DNA from: Oleidesulfovibrio sp964593925
GTDB lineage: Bacteria > Desulfobacterota > Desulfovibrionia > Desulfovibrionales > Desulfovibrionaceae
Direction: 5' to 3'
NCBI GenBank assembly: GCA_964593925.1
Contig: CAZQKM010000008.1
Coordinates: 27,516 to 91,515 of the forward strand
Length of the DNA: 64,000 bases
Position numbers and translations under genes: made by a program. The notes below the pieces were generated by a model, which was not told where the DNA came from, made no database searches, and worked only from the letters and a program-made list of their open reading frames with translations. Positions 54,095 through 62,464 of the stretch are shown here, one piece after another (position 1 is the stretch's first letter; each line of letters begins with the position of its first letter).

Positions 54095-55312
54095 ATGTCG
54101 GCAACACTTCCTGTTTATCTGCTTGCTAAAAGTCCGCAGACCAAAAATGTGCTTGCGCGGCTTGTTGCAGAGCAGCATGGCTTTCATGTTGTCCAGTCTT
54201 CACAAGCAGATAATGAGCCGGGGCTTGTCATCTTTGAGTTGGGTGCCAGGGCAGAAGAAGATTTTAAAACCATTGCTTCCTTGATAACAGACCCGCGTGT
54301 GGATGAGGTCTTTATCACTGCTCCGCAAAAAGATCCTGATTTGATAATCCGCGCCATGCGTGTGGGAGTTTCTGGATTTATTGCACAGCCGTTCCAAAAA
54401 GACGAAGTCGGTTCTGTGTTGGCAGATTATGCCAGACGGACAGGAGAAAAAAGGCGTTCCCCCCTGGCTCAGGCCAGAGGGGGCGGACGTATAATCCATG
54501 TCATGGGCGCTAAGGGTGGCGTAGGCACCACTACCGTGGCTGTTAACCTTGCCGTGCTACAGGCTCGCCGCACGGGGGGCAAGGGTGCCCTCATGGATAT
54601 ACGGCTGCCCCAAGGGGAGGTGCCGCTTTTTTTAAACATGGAATATGCCCACACGTGGGCAGACGCCGTCCGCGAGCTTGGCCGTCTGGATGATGTGTTT
54701 TTAGAAAGCCTTGTGGAGCGGCACGAAAGTGGACTCAGTGTTTTGGCTTCGCCCGATGAAAACGATGATCTGGATATCATTACAGGGGAGAGTGTCCAAG
54801 CGATACTCGCCCACTTGCGAGCCCGTTACCCGGTTACGGTTATTGACGGGGGGCCATATGTTGATGAGTTGGCTCTTGCTGCTTTGGAAATGGCTGATGA
54901 GATATTGTTTGTTACGGAAATGTCGTTGCCATCTCTAGCCAGTGGCCGCAGGCTGCTGGACGAAATAGCGAACCTTGTACCGGCTGCGCTCGGGCACACG
55001 AGGTTATTGCTTAATAGATGCCTTGAAGGGGGCGACCTGGTTCGAGAAGAGGCAGAAGTGCTGCTTGGCAGAAAGGTATATTCGTTGATTGTAGATGATT
55101 ATGAATCAGCGATTTCTGCATTGAACCAAGGGCGTACACTTTGTGATGTATACCCACGGTCACCAGCGGCAATGGGACTTATGGGGCTTGCTGAGCGTAT
55201 ATTGCCGGCCCCTGGCAATAGAGGAAGCGATAATGGTCGTTCCGGTGGGTTGTTTTCCCGGTTATTGCATATCGGCAAGCGTGAAAATGTTGAAGGCAGC
55301 GTTGCATACTAA
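54095..55312 (+). CDS. cpaE: CpaE/TadZ, localisation ATPase of the Tad system
   Basis: About 405 residues. An N-terminal receiver-like domain (1-120) lacks the phosphoacceptor Asp (FELGA at that place). The C-terminal ParA/MinD-type ATPase has deviant Walker A KGGVGTTT (140-147), LMDIRLPQGEVPLFLN and VIDGGPYVDELALAALEMADE. TadZ proteins place the machine at the pole. ATG 54095 follows GAGGGAAGGC; an ATG at 54083 overlaps the lipoprotein stop and is an alternative. Confidence 0.93.
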   Translation: MSATLPVYLLAKSPQTKNVLARLVAEQHGFHVVQSSQADNEPGLVIFELGARAEEDFKTIASLITDPRVDEVFITAPQKDPDLIIRAMRVGVSGFIAQPFQKDEVGSVLADYARRTGEKRRSPLAQARGGGRIIHVMGAKGGVGTTTVAVNLAVLQARRTGGKGALMDIRLPQGEVPLFLNMEYAHTWADAVRELGRLDDVFLESLVERHESGLSVLASPDENDDLDIITGESVQAILAHLRARYPVTVIDGGPYVDELALAALEMADEILFVTEMSLPSLASGRRLLDEIANLVPAALGHTRLLLNRCLEGGDLVREEAEVLLGRKVYSLIVDDYESAISALNQGRTLCDVYPRSPAAMGLMGLAERILPAPGNRGSDNGRSGGLFSRLLHIGKRENVEGSVAY

Positions 55313-55378
55313 CGCTGTAAGGTGGAGTATGTTTTCTTTTTTTGATGAGAGTGCATTATTGGAGGCAAGAGGCTGATT

Positions 55379-57025
55379 ATGCGTCTTACAGACCGTCTCA
55401 AGCGCTCAACGCGTCGCAAGGTTGTTCCTGAATCTGTAGCCTATGCAGAGAGTGTAGTGCACAGAACGGCTCCAACTCAGGAGCATGTCATGTCGCAGGA
55501 AAGTCTGGTGTCTGCACTTGGTGGGCAGTCGTCGGCTGTGGAGTATTCTCATTCCGCTGAGGCTGTGGCCCCGCCTTCTTCCGAGCCTGCGAGGGATGCT
55601 CGGCCTCAAGGGCCTGAGCATACTACCCCTGTGCCCGCATCTGCCCCAAAGATAAGGGAAGAAAGAGAGGCGTCACAGGCTCTCAGGAATTTGCGGGGGG
55701 GGAGAGGTGTCCCGCAGTCGGATGCAAACCAAAACGCTGCTCGTGGTATGGATATATACTATGACACAAAAGCGCAGGTGCATGCCCGGGTTCTTGAGTT
55801 GATGGATACCTCTGCTGCAGAAACCATGACGCCAGGAGCCATGTCTGCAGAGGTTGGCCGCCTTGTGGAGCGGGTTTTGAGTAGCGAATTCCGGCAGGTG
55901 CCACTCAATGCGCAGGAACGCAAACGCATGATCACGGATATTCGTCACGAGATCATGGGGCTTGGTCCATTGGAGCCACTGCTTGAGGACCCCACCGTAT
56001 CTGATATATTGGTAAACAACTACCGCCAAGTATATGTAGAACGTGGAGGTAAACTGCACAAGGTCAACACCCGCTTTCATGATGATAGACATTTGCGTCA
56101 GGTCATCGACCGCATTGTGTCGCGCGTGGGCAGACGTGTGGACGAGGCTTCACCCATGGTAGATGCCCGTCTGGCTGATGGTTCGCGTGTGAATGCCATT
56201 ATTCCCCCTCTGGCATTGGATGGTCCGAGCCTTTCCATCCGTCGTTTTTCCAAGGATCCTCTGGAGCTGGAAGACCTCATCAGGTTCAATGCCTTTACGC
56301 CGGAAGTGGGCGTGGTGTTGCGCGGCATTGTCAAGGCCCGGTTGAATATTGTTGTTTCTGGTGGCACGGGTTCTGGTAAGACTACCATGCTAAACTGCCT
56401 GTCTCGTTTTGTGCCCCATGACGAACGTATTGTTACCATTGAAGATGCAGCAGAGCTGCAACTGAAGCAGGAGCACGTGGTCCGCTTGGAAACAAGGCCA
56501 CCCAATACAGAGGGGCAGGGAGAGGTTTCTGCGCGTGAGCTGGTAAAAAACTGCCTGCGTATGCGTCCAGACCGTATTATCGTGGGCGAAGTACGTTCCG
56601 GTGAGGTTCTTGACATGCTGCAAGCCATGAACACGGGCCATGATGGGTCTTTGACCACTATCCACGCCAATACTCCAAGGGATTGTCTGATGCGTCTTGA
56701 AACCATGGTTTCCATGGCCGGGCTGAATATTGCAACGTTATCACTCAAACGATATATTTCATCAGCTGTGGATATTATATTGCAAGTCTCCAGGCTTTCG
56801 GATGGTTCGCGTAAGCTGACAAGCTTGGTGGAAATTACGGGTATGGAAGGAGAAACCATCCATATGCAGGAAATATTTGCTTTTAAGCAAACAGGTGTTG
56901 ACCAGGATGGCAAAGTGCAAGGGCACTTCAAGAGTGGTGGTATACGGCCAGAATTTGCCACGCGGCTTGCCGCAGCAGGCATTGCGCTGGATCGTGCTTT
57001 ATTTGATCGCTTGATGGATCGCTAG
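55379..57025 (+). CDS. cpaF: CpaF/TadA, secretion ATPase of the Tad system
   Basis: A 548-residue hexameric ATPase. Walker A GGTGSGKTT lies near 325-333, then the Asp box (IVTIEDAAELQL), Walker B RPDRIIVGEVRSGE, and the His box GHDGSLTTIHANT. Residues 1-125 are an unusual low-complexity, Ser/Ala/Pro/Glu-rich extension before the conserved YYDTKAQVHARVLELM start of the family core. GAGGCTGATT precedes the ATG. It powers pilus polymerisation. Confidence 0.96.
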   Translation: MRLTDRLKRSTRRKVVPESVAYAESVVHRTAPTQEHVMSQESLVSALGGQSSAVEYSHSAEAVAPPSSEPARDARPQGPEHTTPVPASAPKIREEREASQALRNLRGGRGVPQSDANQNAARGMDIYYDTKAQVHARVLELMDTSAAETMTPGAMSAEVGRLVERVLSSEFRQVPLNAQERKRMITDIRHEIMGLGPLEPLLEDPTVSDILVNNYRQVYVERGGKLHKVNTRFHDDRHLRQVIDRIVSRVGRRVDEASPMVDARLADGSRVNAIIPPLALDGPSLSIRRFSKDPLELEDLIRFNAFTPEVGVVLRGIVKARLNIVVSGGTGSGKTTMLNCLSRFVPHDERIVTIEDAAELQLKQEHVVRLETRPPNTEGQGEVSARELVKNCLRMRPDRIIVGEVRSGEVLDMLQAMNTGHDGSLTTIHANTPRDCLMRLETMVSMAGLNIATLSLKRYISSAVDIILQVSRLSDGSRKLTSLVEITGMEGETIHMQEIFAFKQTGVDQDGKVQGHFKSGGIRPEFATRLAAAGIALDRALFDRLMDR

Positions 57026-57061
57026 ACGCTTGTTGATAACGCGTCCGCAGGAGAGTGTAAT

Positions 57062-58033
57062 ATGCAGTTGCAGGCACTATTGGCAGTTTTTTTTGCCATA
57101 GCAGCATGTTTTATATTGGTTTTTGCTTTGGGCGGCCTGCTAAACCGCAGGGGTGATGCGGGTAAGCTTGTCAGTCGTCGTGTGGCTTCGCTCCGTAGGG
57201 AACATGAAGATCAGCAAGCCAGCCTTGAGCGTGCCCAACAGGTGTTTTCAACTCTGACATGGCTGAACAGGCTGCTTTCGGGTCGTTTGTTTGTGGCCAA
57301 GGTAGATCAACAGATCAAGCAGGCAAATGTGGGTATCAACGTAGCTGTGTTGTTACTGCTTGCTGGGGTATCTGCTGCCACGGGCTTTTGGCTCGGCGCC
57401 ATGTTTGCCAAAAATATCCTGCTTCAGGCTGCCATTGCTGGGGCGTGTGGCTATCTACCTTTTATGTGGGTTGACGCTAAACGCAATAAGCGCATGGCCA
57501 AGCTCGAGCAGCAACTGCCCGATGCTTTGGACCTGATTGCCAGAGTCCTTACGGCAGGGCACGGTTTTGCCCAAGGCATGCGTATTGTGGCAGACGAGTT
57601 TGACGAACCCCTGGGGCCCGAGTTTAGAGTAGTCATGGAAGAGATAAGCTTTGGTCTGGCCACGGAGCATGCCTTGCTCAGCATGGCACATCGCCTAAAC
57701 AACATGGATTTGCGATTTTTTGTCATCGCGGTAAATATTCAGCGCGAGACAGGGGGCAACCTTGCAGAGATTACCGGTAATATTGCGCGTTTGTTGCGTG
57801 AGCGTAGTAAACTCAGGGGTAAGGTTAAGACCCTCACTGCCGAAGGTCGCCTGACAGCATGGATTTTGATGGCTTTGCCTTTTGGGGTGGGTAGCCTTGT
57901 CTATATGGTAAACAAAGACTTTATGAGTGTGTTATTCACCGATCCCACGGGTAAGATGATGATCCAGGGGGCGCTGCTGCTCATGGTCATTGGGGCTTTG
58001 GTGCTTAAAAAGATGGTCAATATCAGGGTATAA
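57062..58033 (+). CDS. tadB: TadB, inner-membrane platform protein
   Basis: A 323-residue type II secretion F-domain protein with an N-terminal membrane segment (1-25) and three near 95-140, 270-290 and 300-322. The cytoplasmic F domain has KLEQQLPDALDLIARVLTAGHGFAQGMRIVADEFDEPLGPEF and NIQRETGGNLAEITGNIARLLRER. GGAGAGTGTAAT precedes the ATG. It forms the platform with TadC. Confidence 0.95.
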   Translation: MQLQALLAVFFAIAACFILVFALGGLLNRRGDAGKLVSRRVASLRREHEDQQASLERAQQVFSTLTWLNRLLSGRLFVAKVDQQIKQANVGINVAVLLLLAGVSAATGFWLGAMFAKNILLQAAIAGACGYLPFMWVDAKRNKRMAKLEQQLPDALDLIARVLTAGHGFAQGMRIVADEFDEPLGPEFRVVMEEISFGLATEHALLSMAHRLNNMDLRFFVIAVNIQRETGGNLAEITGNIARLLRERSKLRGKVKTLTAEGRLTAWILMALPFGVGSLVYMVNKDFMSVLFTDPTGKMMIQGALLLMVIGALVLKKMVNIRV

Positions 58034-58042
58034 GAAGGGTAT

Positions 58043-59020
58043 ATGGAATCTTTACTAGCTGCGGCCTTAGGTGCTGGCGCGGTGTTGCTGGTTCTGTACA
58101 GTTTGCGGGAGATGTTTAGTGACAAGGCCCGTTTCAGCAGGCTCAAGACGCGTGTGGAGCGCCATGCCAAAAATGACCGTATGGCGCATGGAGATGGCCC
58201 TGTCAGTATGCAGGGCTTGGGGCATGGTGAAGGGTGGCGTAACGAGCTTGGTAGCCTTATGGGGACTGTGGGCGAGAAGTTGGGGCCCAAAGAGGTGGAG
58301 CGTATCAACGCCTTGAGCCAGACGTTGTTGCTTGCCGGCTATCGTCATAGGCAGGCTCCCATGATGTTGTGGGGGGCTAAGGCCAGCCTTTTGCTTGGTG
58401 GGATACTTGTGGGGCTTACGGTCAAGATGCTGTGGGGGGCTGCAGAGGTAGACTCTGAGTTGCTTAGTCTGGCGTTGTATGTGCTCGTGCCGGGAGCCAT
58501 AGGCTTTTACCTGCCTGACCGGTGGCTTTCATTTAAAGTGAGCTCGCGCAAGGTAATGTTGGCAAATGCTTTGCCCGATGCCCTTGACCTGCTTGTGTTG
58601 TGCGTTGAAGCTGGCATGGGATTTGACCAGGCCATTGAACGTGTATCCAAAGAATTGATTTTTTCCTGTGCGGATCTTGCAGAAGAGTTTAGCATCGTGG
58701 TGGCAGAAATGCGCGCGGGTAAACCACGTGGGGACGCGCTCAAATCTTTGACCCGCAGAGTGGGGCTGGAGGATTTGGACAGTCTTGTGACATTGATTAT
58801 TCAGGCAGACAAGTTTGGTACCAGTATTGCGCATACCTTGCGCGTATATTCCGACACCATGCGTACGGCTCGTTTTCAACGGGCAGAAGAGATCGCTGCC
58901 AAGCTGCCTGTCAAGATGCTTTTTCCCTTGATGTTCTTTATTTTGCCTGCCCTGTTTGTTGTTATCATAGGGCCTGCGGGTATTCAGTTGATGGGCGTAT
59001 TTGCGCAAATGAATCAATAG
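58043..59020 (+). CDS. tadC: TadC, inner-membrane platform protein
   Basis: A 325-residue paralogue of TadB with the F-domain LANALPDALDLLVLCVEAGMGFDQAIERVSKEL and LIIQADKFGTSIAHTLRVYSDTMRTARFQRAEEIAAKLPVKMLFPL. Membrane segments lie at 1-18, about 110-160 and 290-315. It begins 10 bases after tadB, with AAGAAGGGTAT before its ATG. Confidence 0.95.
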   Translation: MESLLAAALGAGAVLLVLYSLREMFSDKARFSRLKTRVERHAKNDRMAHGDGPVSMQGLGHGEGWRNELGSLMGTVGEKLGPKEVERINALSQTLLLAGYRHRQAPMMLWGAKASLLLGGILVGLTVKMLWGAAEVDSELLSLALYVLVPGAIGFYLPDRWLSFKVSSRKVMLANALPDALDLLVLCVEAGMGFDQAIERVSKELIFSCADLAEEFSIVVAEMRAGKPRGDALKSLTRRVGLEDLDSLVTLIIQADKFGTSIAHTLRVYSDTMRTARFQRAEEIAAKLPVKMLFPLMFFILPALFVVIIGPAGIQLMGVFAQMNQ

Positions 59021-59040
59021 ATAGATATGGAGCTGTGACC

Positions 59041-60600
59041 ATGAGATATGCACTCAAGTTTTTTTTCATAACCCTGCTAGGCATATGCTTGTTGACGCCA
59101 CTTGTTGGCTGTGCAGGTAAAGACACCGACAGGTCTGGCGCCATGTCGCTTGAAGAACGCTATTATAGCGGTAAAACGTTGCTTCCCGGTGAGGATGACG
59201 TTGAGGTTTCGCAAGAGGCGGCTGTACAGGCCAAAGAGCATCTTTCTCGCGGTATGTCGTTGCTTGCAAGGGAACGTTCGGACCAAGCCTTTGAGCAGTT
59301 TAGCCGTGCGGCCTCTTTGGACCCTTCATTGGCACAGGCCCGCTTTCAACGTGGTTTGATGCTCTATAACCAGGGAACCTTGGAGGGGGCTTTGGTTGAC
59401 ATGACCGCTGTGTTGGCGCTTGAGCCTGACAATGGGCGGGCTCATGAGATTGCGGGTGCGATTCATTTTACATCGGGCAAACTGGACGAGGCTCGAAATA
59501 TGTTTGAAAAGGCTGTTGCTCTTGATCCCGACTTGGAGGGCAGCCATGCGTTTCTCGCTGCAACGCACTTGTACGATAAAAATTATGATGCAGCCCTGCA
59601 GGTTCTTGAGCGTGCCTTTGCAACGCACCCCAACTCAGGTATGCTGCACAATAACATGGGGCTTGTTCTTGCAGCCATGGGGCGTGATGCCGAGGCTGTG
59701 GACTATTTTAACAGAGCAATAGCCTTGGGTGGCCAAGATCCAAAGACCTATAATAATATGGGGTTGGCTTTATGCCGTATGGGCCTGTATGATCAGGCGA
59801 TTGTCGCGTTTCGTAATGCAGACAGTGAAGCCGTGGCGTATAACAATGTGGGCTATTTTCTTTTTTGGGAAGGTAAATACGACGAGGCTGTGCGCTATTT
59901 GGAAAAGGCTGTGACCCTCGCGCCGCGGTACTATGCCCGTGCGGCAGAAAATTTAAAAAAAGCGCAACTTGCCCAAGGGCTTGGGTTAGAGGGGCAGGTG
60001 CAGCCATTGAACGTTGGGGTAACCCCCCAGGTGCAGTTGACGCCTGTTTCCGCCGCTGATGCTGGCTTGCGTACTGAAGATGTTGTGGATGGTGCTGCAA
60101 GCCCAGCCCTGTCAACGCCCAAAGAATCCGCTGCTGTCCAAGCACAGCCGCAGCAGTTGCAAGAGGGTGAATTGGAAAAAGGCTTGGCCGCATACTTGAA
60201 AAGGACAGGCCAGGGGGCGCAGCAGGAGTCAGACCAAAAAATGGCCGAAAAACCTGCTACTGCATCGAGGCATAGAGCGCAGCAAAAGCCCATTGCCCCG
60301 ATTGCCAGCCAAAGTGCCCCTGCCAGCCAGCATATGGTGTGGGCGGTGCACGAAAGCTCGTGGCGAAATGTCAAAAATGCCAGAGGTCGGGTTGCGGAGT
60401 TGCAGCAAAAGGGATTTCCTGCTTGGGTTGCTGTATTTCACACCAAAGATAAGGGCACATGGCACCGTGTGATGCTTGGAAAATACGCCACTAGATCTGA
60501 GGCGGAAAAACGGCAGAAGGCGTTGACATCTGCTGGTGGCTTTGATGAGCTGCGCTCTTTGCGGATAGCCTCTGACAAACCCGCAGAAGCTGGTTCTTGA
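59041..60600 (+). CDS. tadD: TadD-type TPR lipoprotein with a C-terminal SPOR domain
   Basis: A 519-residue lipoprotein with lipobox LVGCAG (Cys24). About six TPR units fill 65-330 (e.g. ARFQRGLMLYNQGTLEGALVDM, AHEIAGAIHFTSGKLDEARNMF). A low-complexity linker rich in Gln/Ala/Pro (330-425) leads to a SPOR domain (about 430-510, HMVWAVHESSWRNVKNARGR, WHRVMLGKYATRSEAEKRQKAL). SPOR domains bind denuded peptidoglycan. The ATG at 59041 is eight bases after GGAG; GTG 59035 is less likely. Confidence 0.92.
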   Translation: MRYALKFFFITLLGICLLTPLVGCAGKDTDRSGAMSLEERYYSGKTLLPGEDDVEVSQEAAVQAKEHLSRGMSLLARERSDQAFEQFSRAASLDPSLAQARFQRGLMLYNQGTLEGALVDMTAVLALEPDNGRAHEIAGAIHFTSGKLDEARNMFEKAVALDPDLEGSHAFLAATHLYDKNYDAALQVLERAFATHPNSGMLHNNMGLVLAAMGRDAEAVDYFNRAIALGGQDPKTYNNMGLALCRMGLYDQAIVAFRNADSEAVAYNNVGYFLFWEGKYDEAVRYLEKAVTLAPRYYARAAENLKKAQLAQGLGLEGQVQPLNVGVTPQVQLTPVSAADAGLRTEDVVDGAASPALSTPKESAAVQAQPQQLQEGELEKGLAAYLKRTGQGAQQESDQKMAEKPATASRHRAQQKPIAPIASQSAPASQHMVWAVHESSWRNVKNARGRVAELQQKGFPAWVAVFHTKDKGTWHRVMLGKYATRSEAEKRQKALTSAGGFDELRSLRIASDKPAEAGS

Positions 60601-60625
60601 TAATACTATAGGTAAGGAGGCCACG

Positions 60626-61045
60626 ATGACAAGACTTTTTGGGGAGGAACGCGGCGCTGCCGCTCTTGAGTTCGCTTTGTTGTTGCCTTTCTTGGCTGCG
60701 ATATTGTTTCTTTGTATAGAAGTGGGCAATATGGTCAGGGTGTATTTTGCACTTACGGAAGCCAGTCGTTCTGCTACCCGGTATGCGTTGGGGAGTGGTA
60801 ACACTGGAAGAGCGGAACTTGAAGATCTGATCGAAAACCTCATGACTGCTGTCAATCCGGGCGAGGTCAAGGCTACGGTGGTACTGGATAAAAGAGATAG
60901 TAATAACGACAACAAGCCAACCAGGATAACTGTAAAGGTGGCATGTGATTATGTGGCATGGCTTTCTGTCAAGGGGCTTTTTTCGGGAGGACCGCCTAAC
61001 CCCATTTTTACAATGAGCGCGAGTACAAGTATGCCGTTGCCTTAA
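60626..61045 (+). CDS. tadE: TadE-like pseudopilin 1
   Basis: A 139-residue protein. The start MTRLFGEERGAAALEFALLLPFLAAILFLCIEVG is the TadE prepilin form: a short leader cleaved after Gly, then AAALEF with Glu at +5. The mature part is an elongated helix and strands. AAGGAGG precedes the ATG. It follows tadD by 25 bases and is probably the last gene of the main operon. Confidence 0.92.
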   Translation: MTRLFGEERGAAALEFALLLPFLAAILFLCIEVGNMVRVYFALTEASRSATRYALGSGNTGRAELEDLIENLMTAVNPGEVKATVVLDKRDSNNDNKPTRITVKVACDYVAWLSVKGLFSGGPPNPIFTMSASTSMPLP

Positions 61046-61334
61046 ATAGGAGACTATTTTTTGAAGGGGGTGTGCAAAGTTGTTTTTGCTGATTGGGTAT
61101 TCCTATACCTGTATGTTTACAGGGCTTGTGGTCAAGAAGCCCTGGGGGCACATTTATACGCTTGAGCTACTAGTATCCTGACAGGGGAAAAAGACTGATA
61201 GCGGATCGGGGACAAGTGTTGCTGGGATGGCTTGGGCTTTGCGATGTTGTCCGAGGCGAGATTTTATATTGCCATACTCACAAGGGAAAATATCTGATCA
61301 TGGAATGTCACAGCAACAAGTGGGAGATATGATA
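61046..61334. other. 289-base spacer within the tad locus
   Basis: It holds a perfect eight-base hairpin (61120-61144, CAGGGCTT / AAGCCCTG, no T tract) and a weak -24/-12-like site (61228-61243). Confidence 0.5.
61228..61243 (+). promoter_or_regulatory. Weak sigma-54-like site upstream of the second TadE gene
   Basis: TGGCTT-GGGCT-TTGCG keeps TGGC and TTGC at the exact offset but differs at three flanking positions. It lies about 92 bases before the start of the next gene. Confidence 0.3.
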
Positions 61335-61823
61335 ATGGGTGCGCGTGCAGTATTGACTCGCTTTATTCGGTGTGTAAAGGGGGCGACCTCGCTTGAAATG
61401 GCTCTGATCTTTCCGGTGTTGATGTTGATTGTTTTTGGGATAATGGAATTTGGCTACTACACATACATCAGAACCACTGTCGCCAAAGCAGCTCATATAG
61501 GAGCCCGTTATGGAATAACAGGTAGAGGAGAAGTAGAAGGTACCCGTTATGCAGATATTAAGCGTGAGACCAGGCGCCTTCTTGACGTTATGACAGGCGG
61601 TAGCGACGATGGCCTCACCATACAGGTAAAAAGTTTAGTTCCGGGAGAGTCTGAAGACGACATGGAAGATGGCAATCCCGGAGGACCATGTGATATGCTG
61701 GAGGTGTCCGTAAAGTACGGTTATACCCCTATTATACCTCTATTACGCCCTATTTTGCCGGAGACTCTTTGGACTTTCTCGCGGGAGCGTATGATAAACG
61801 AGCCGTGGAATGTGTGTAAATAG
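61335..61823 (+). CDS. TadE/TadF-like pseudopilin 2
   Basis: A 162-residue protein with the pseudopilin-type N-terminus CVKGATSLEMALIFPVLMLIVFGIMEFGYY after a leader of about 16 residues, cleaved after Gly. Internal conserved YTYIRTTVAKAAHIGARYG follows the helix. The ATG at 61335 follows GGGAGATATGATA; ATGs at 61329 and 61305 are possible. It probably acts with TadE as a minor pilin complex (TadF role). Confidence 0.88.
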   Translation: MGARAVLTRFIRCVKGATSLEMALIFPVLMLIVFGIMEFGYYTYIRTTVAKAAHIGARYGITGRGEVEGTRYADIKRETRRLLDVMTGGSDDGLTIQVKSLVPGESEDDMEDGNPGGPCDMLEVSVKYGYTPIIPLLRPILPETLWTFSRERMINEPWNVCK

Positions 61824-62464
61824 TCAGAATGCGCTTTTTAGGGCCATAACTACGCTCGGATGCGCACCAGAGTGAGGGTATTGTTTTATTTTGACATACT
61901 GTATGTATTTGTTCTGGCCACTGGGTGAGAGAGGCTACTGGTATGTCTAAAGACTGTACAATGTTATTTGTGAGGTTAATCTAATACAGGAATACTGCTA
62001 TTGGAGAGGCGTCTGACTTTTTTTAACCTGCCTTAGAGGTATATTTCACTGGAGCTTACCTCAGGGGGTAAGATAGATTTTTTTGTCTACTGGCTGTGCC
62101 TAATGAGGGGAGGTGGGACAGTGCAATAATCTTCTAATGGTATTTGGCAGGCATGTTTTCAGAAGTATGTTTTTGAAAGATAGCCCTAATGTCATTATGG
62201 TTAAACGCGTTTTGTGTTGCCATGATGTGTTAAAGCCAAAAACAATATTCTGAAAGGCCTTTGGTTAAGATCGCAAGCTATTAGAGACTATATGGATTTT
62301 TTCTCTATACTGTCTGCTAGTGCTGTAGCAGGATCAGTATTGCAGCGCTAGTACTAGATATAGTTTGTTATGGTGCCTATGTGAAAATACTCTGCTGTCT
62401 GTATATTCAAGTATATGGTATACAATTCTTGCAGAGTAAATACTTGCTATTTTAGGTGTTTGCT
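61824..62464. other. 641-base non-coding stretch before the TadG-like gene
   Basis: AT-rich, with no supported gene or convincing promoter. The TadG-like gene may therefore have its own promoter or depend on read-through. Confidence 0.5.

Noticed and set aside
62138..62153. TGGTAT-N5-AGGC, resembling a -24/-12 promoter before the TadG-like gene
   Set aside because: The TTGC part is changed to AGGC, so the -12 element is too weak to call.
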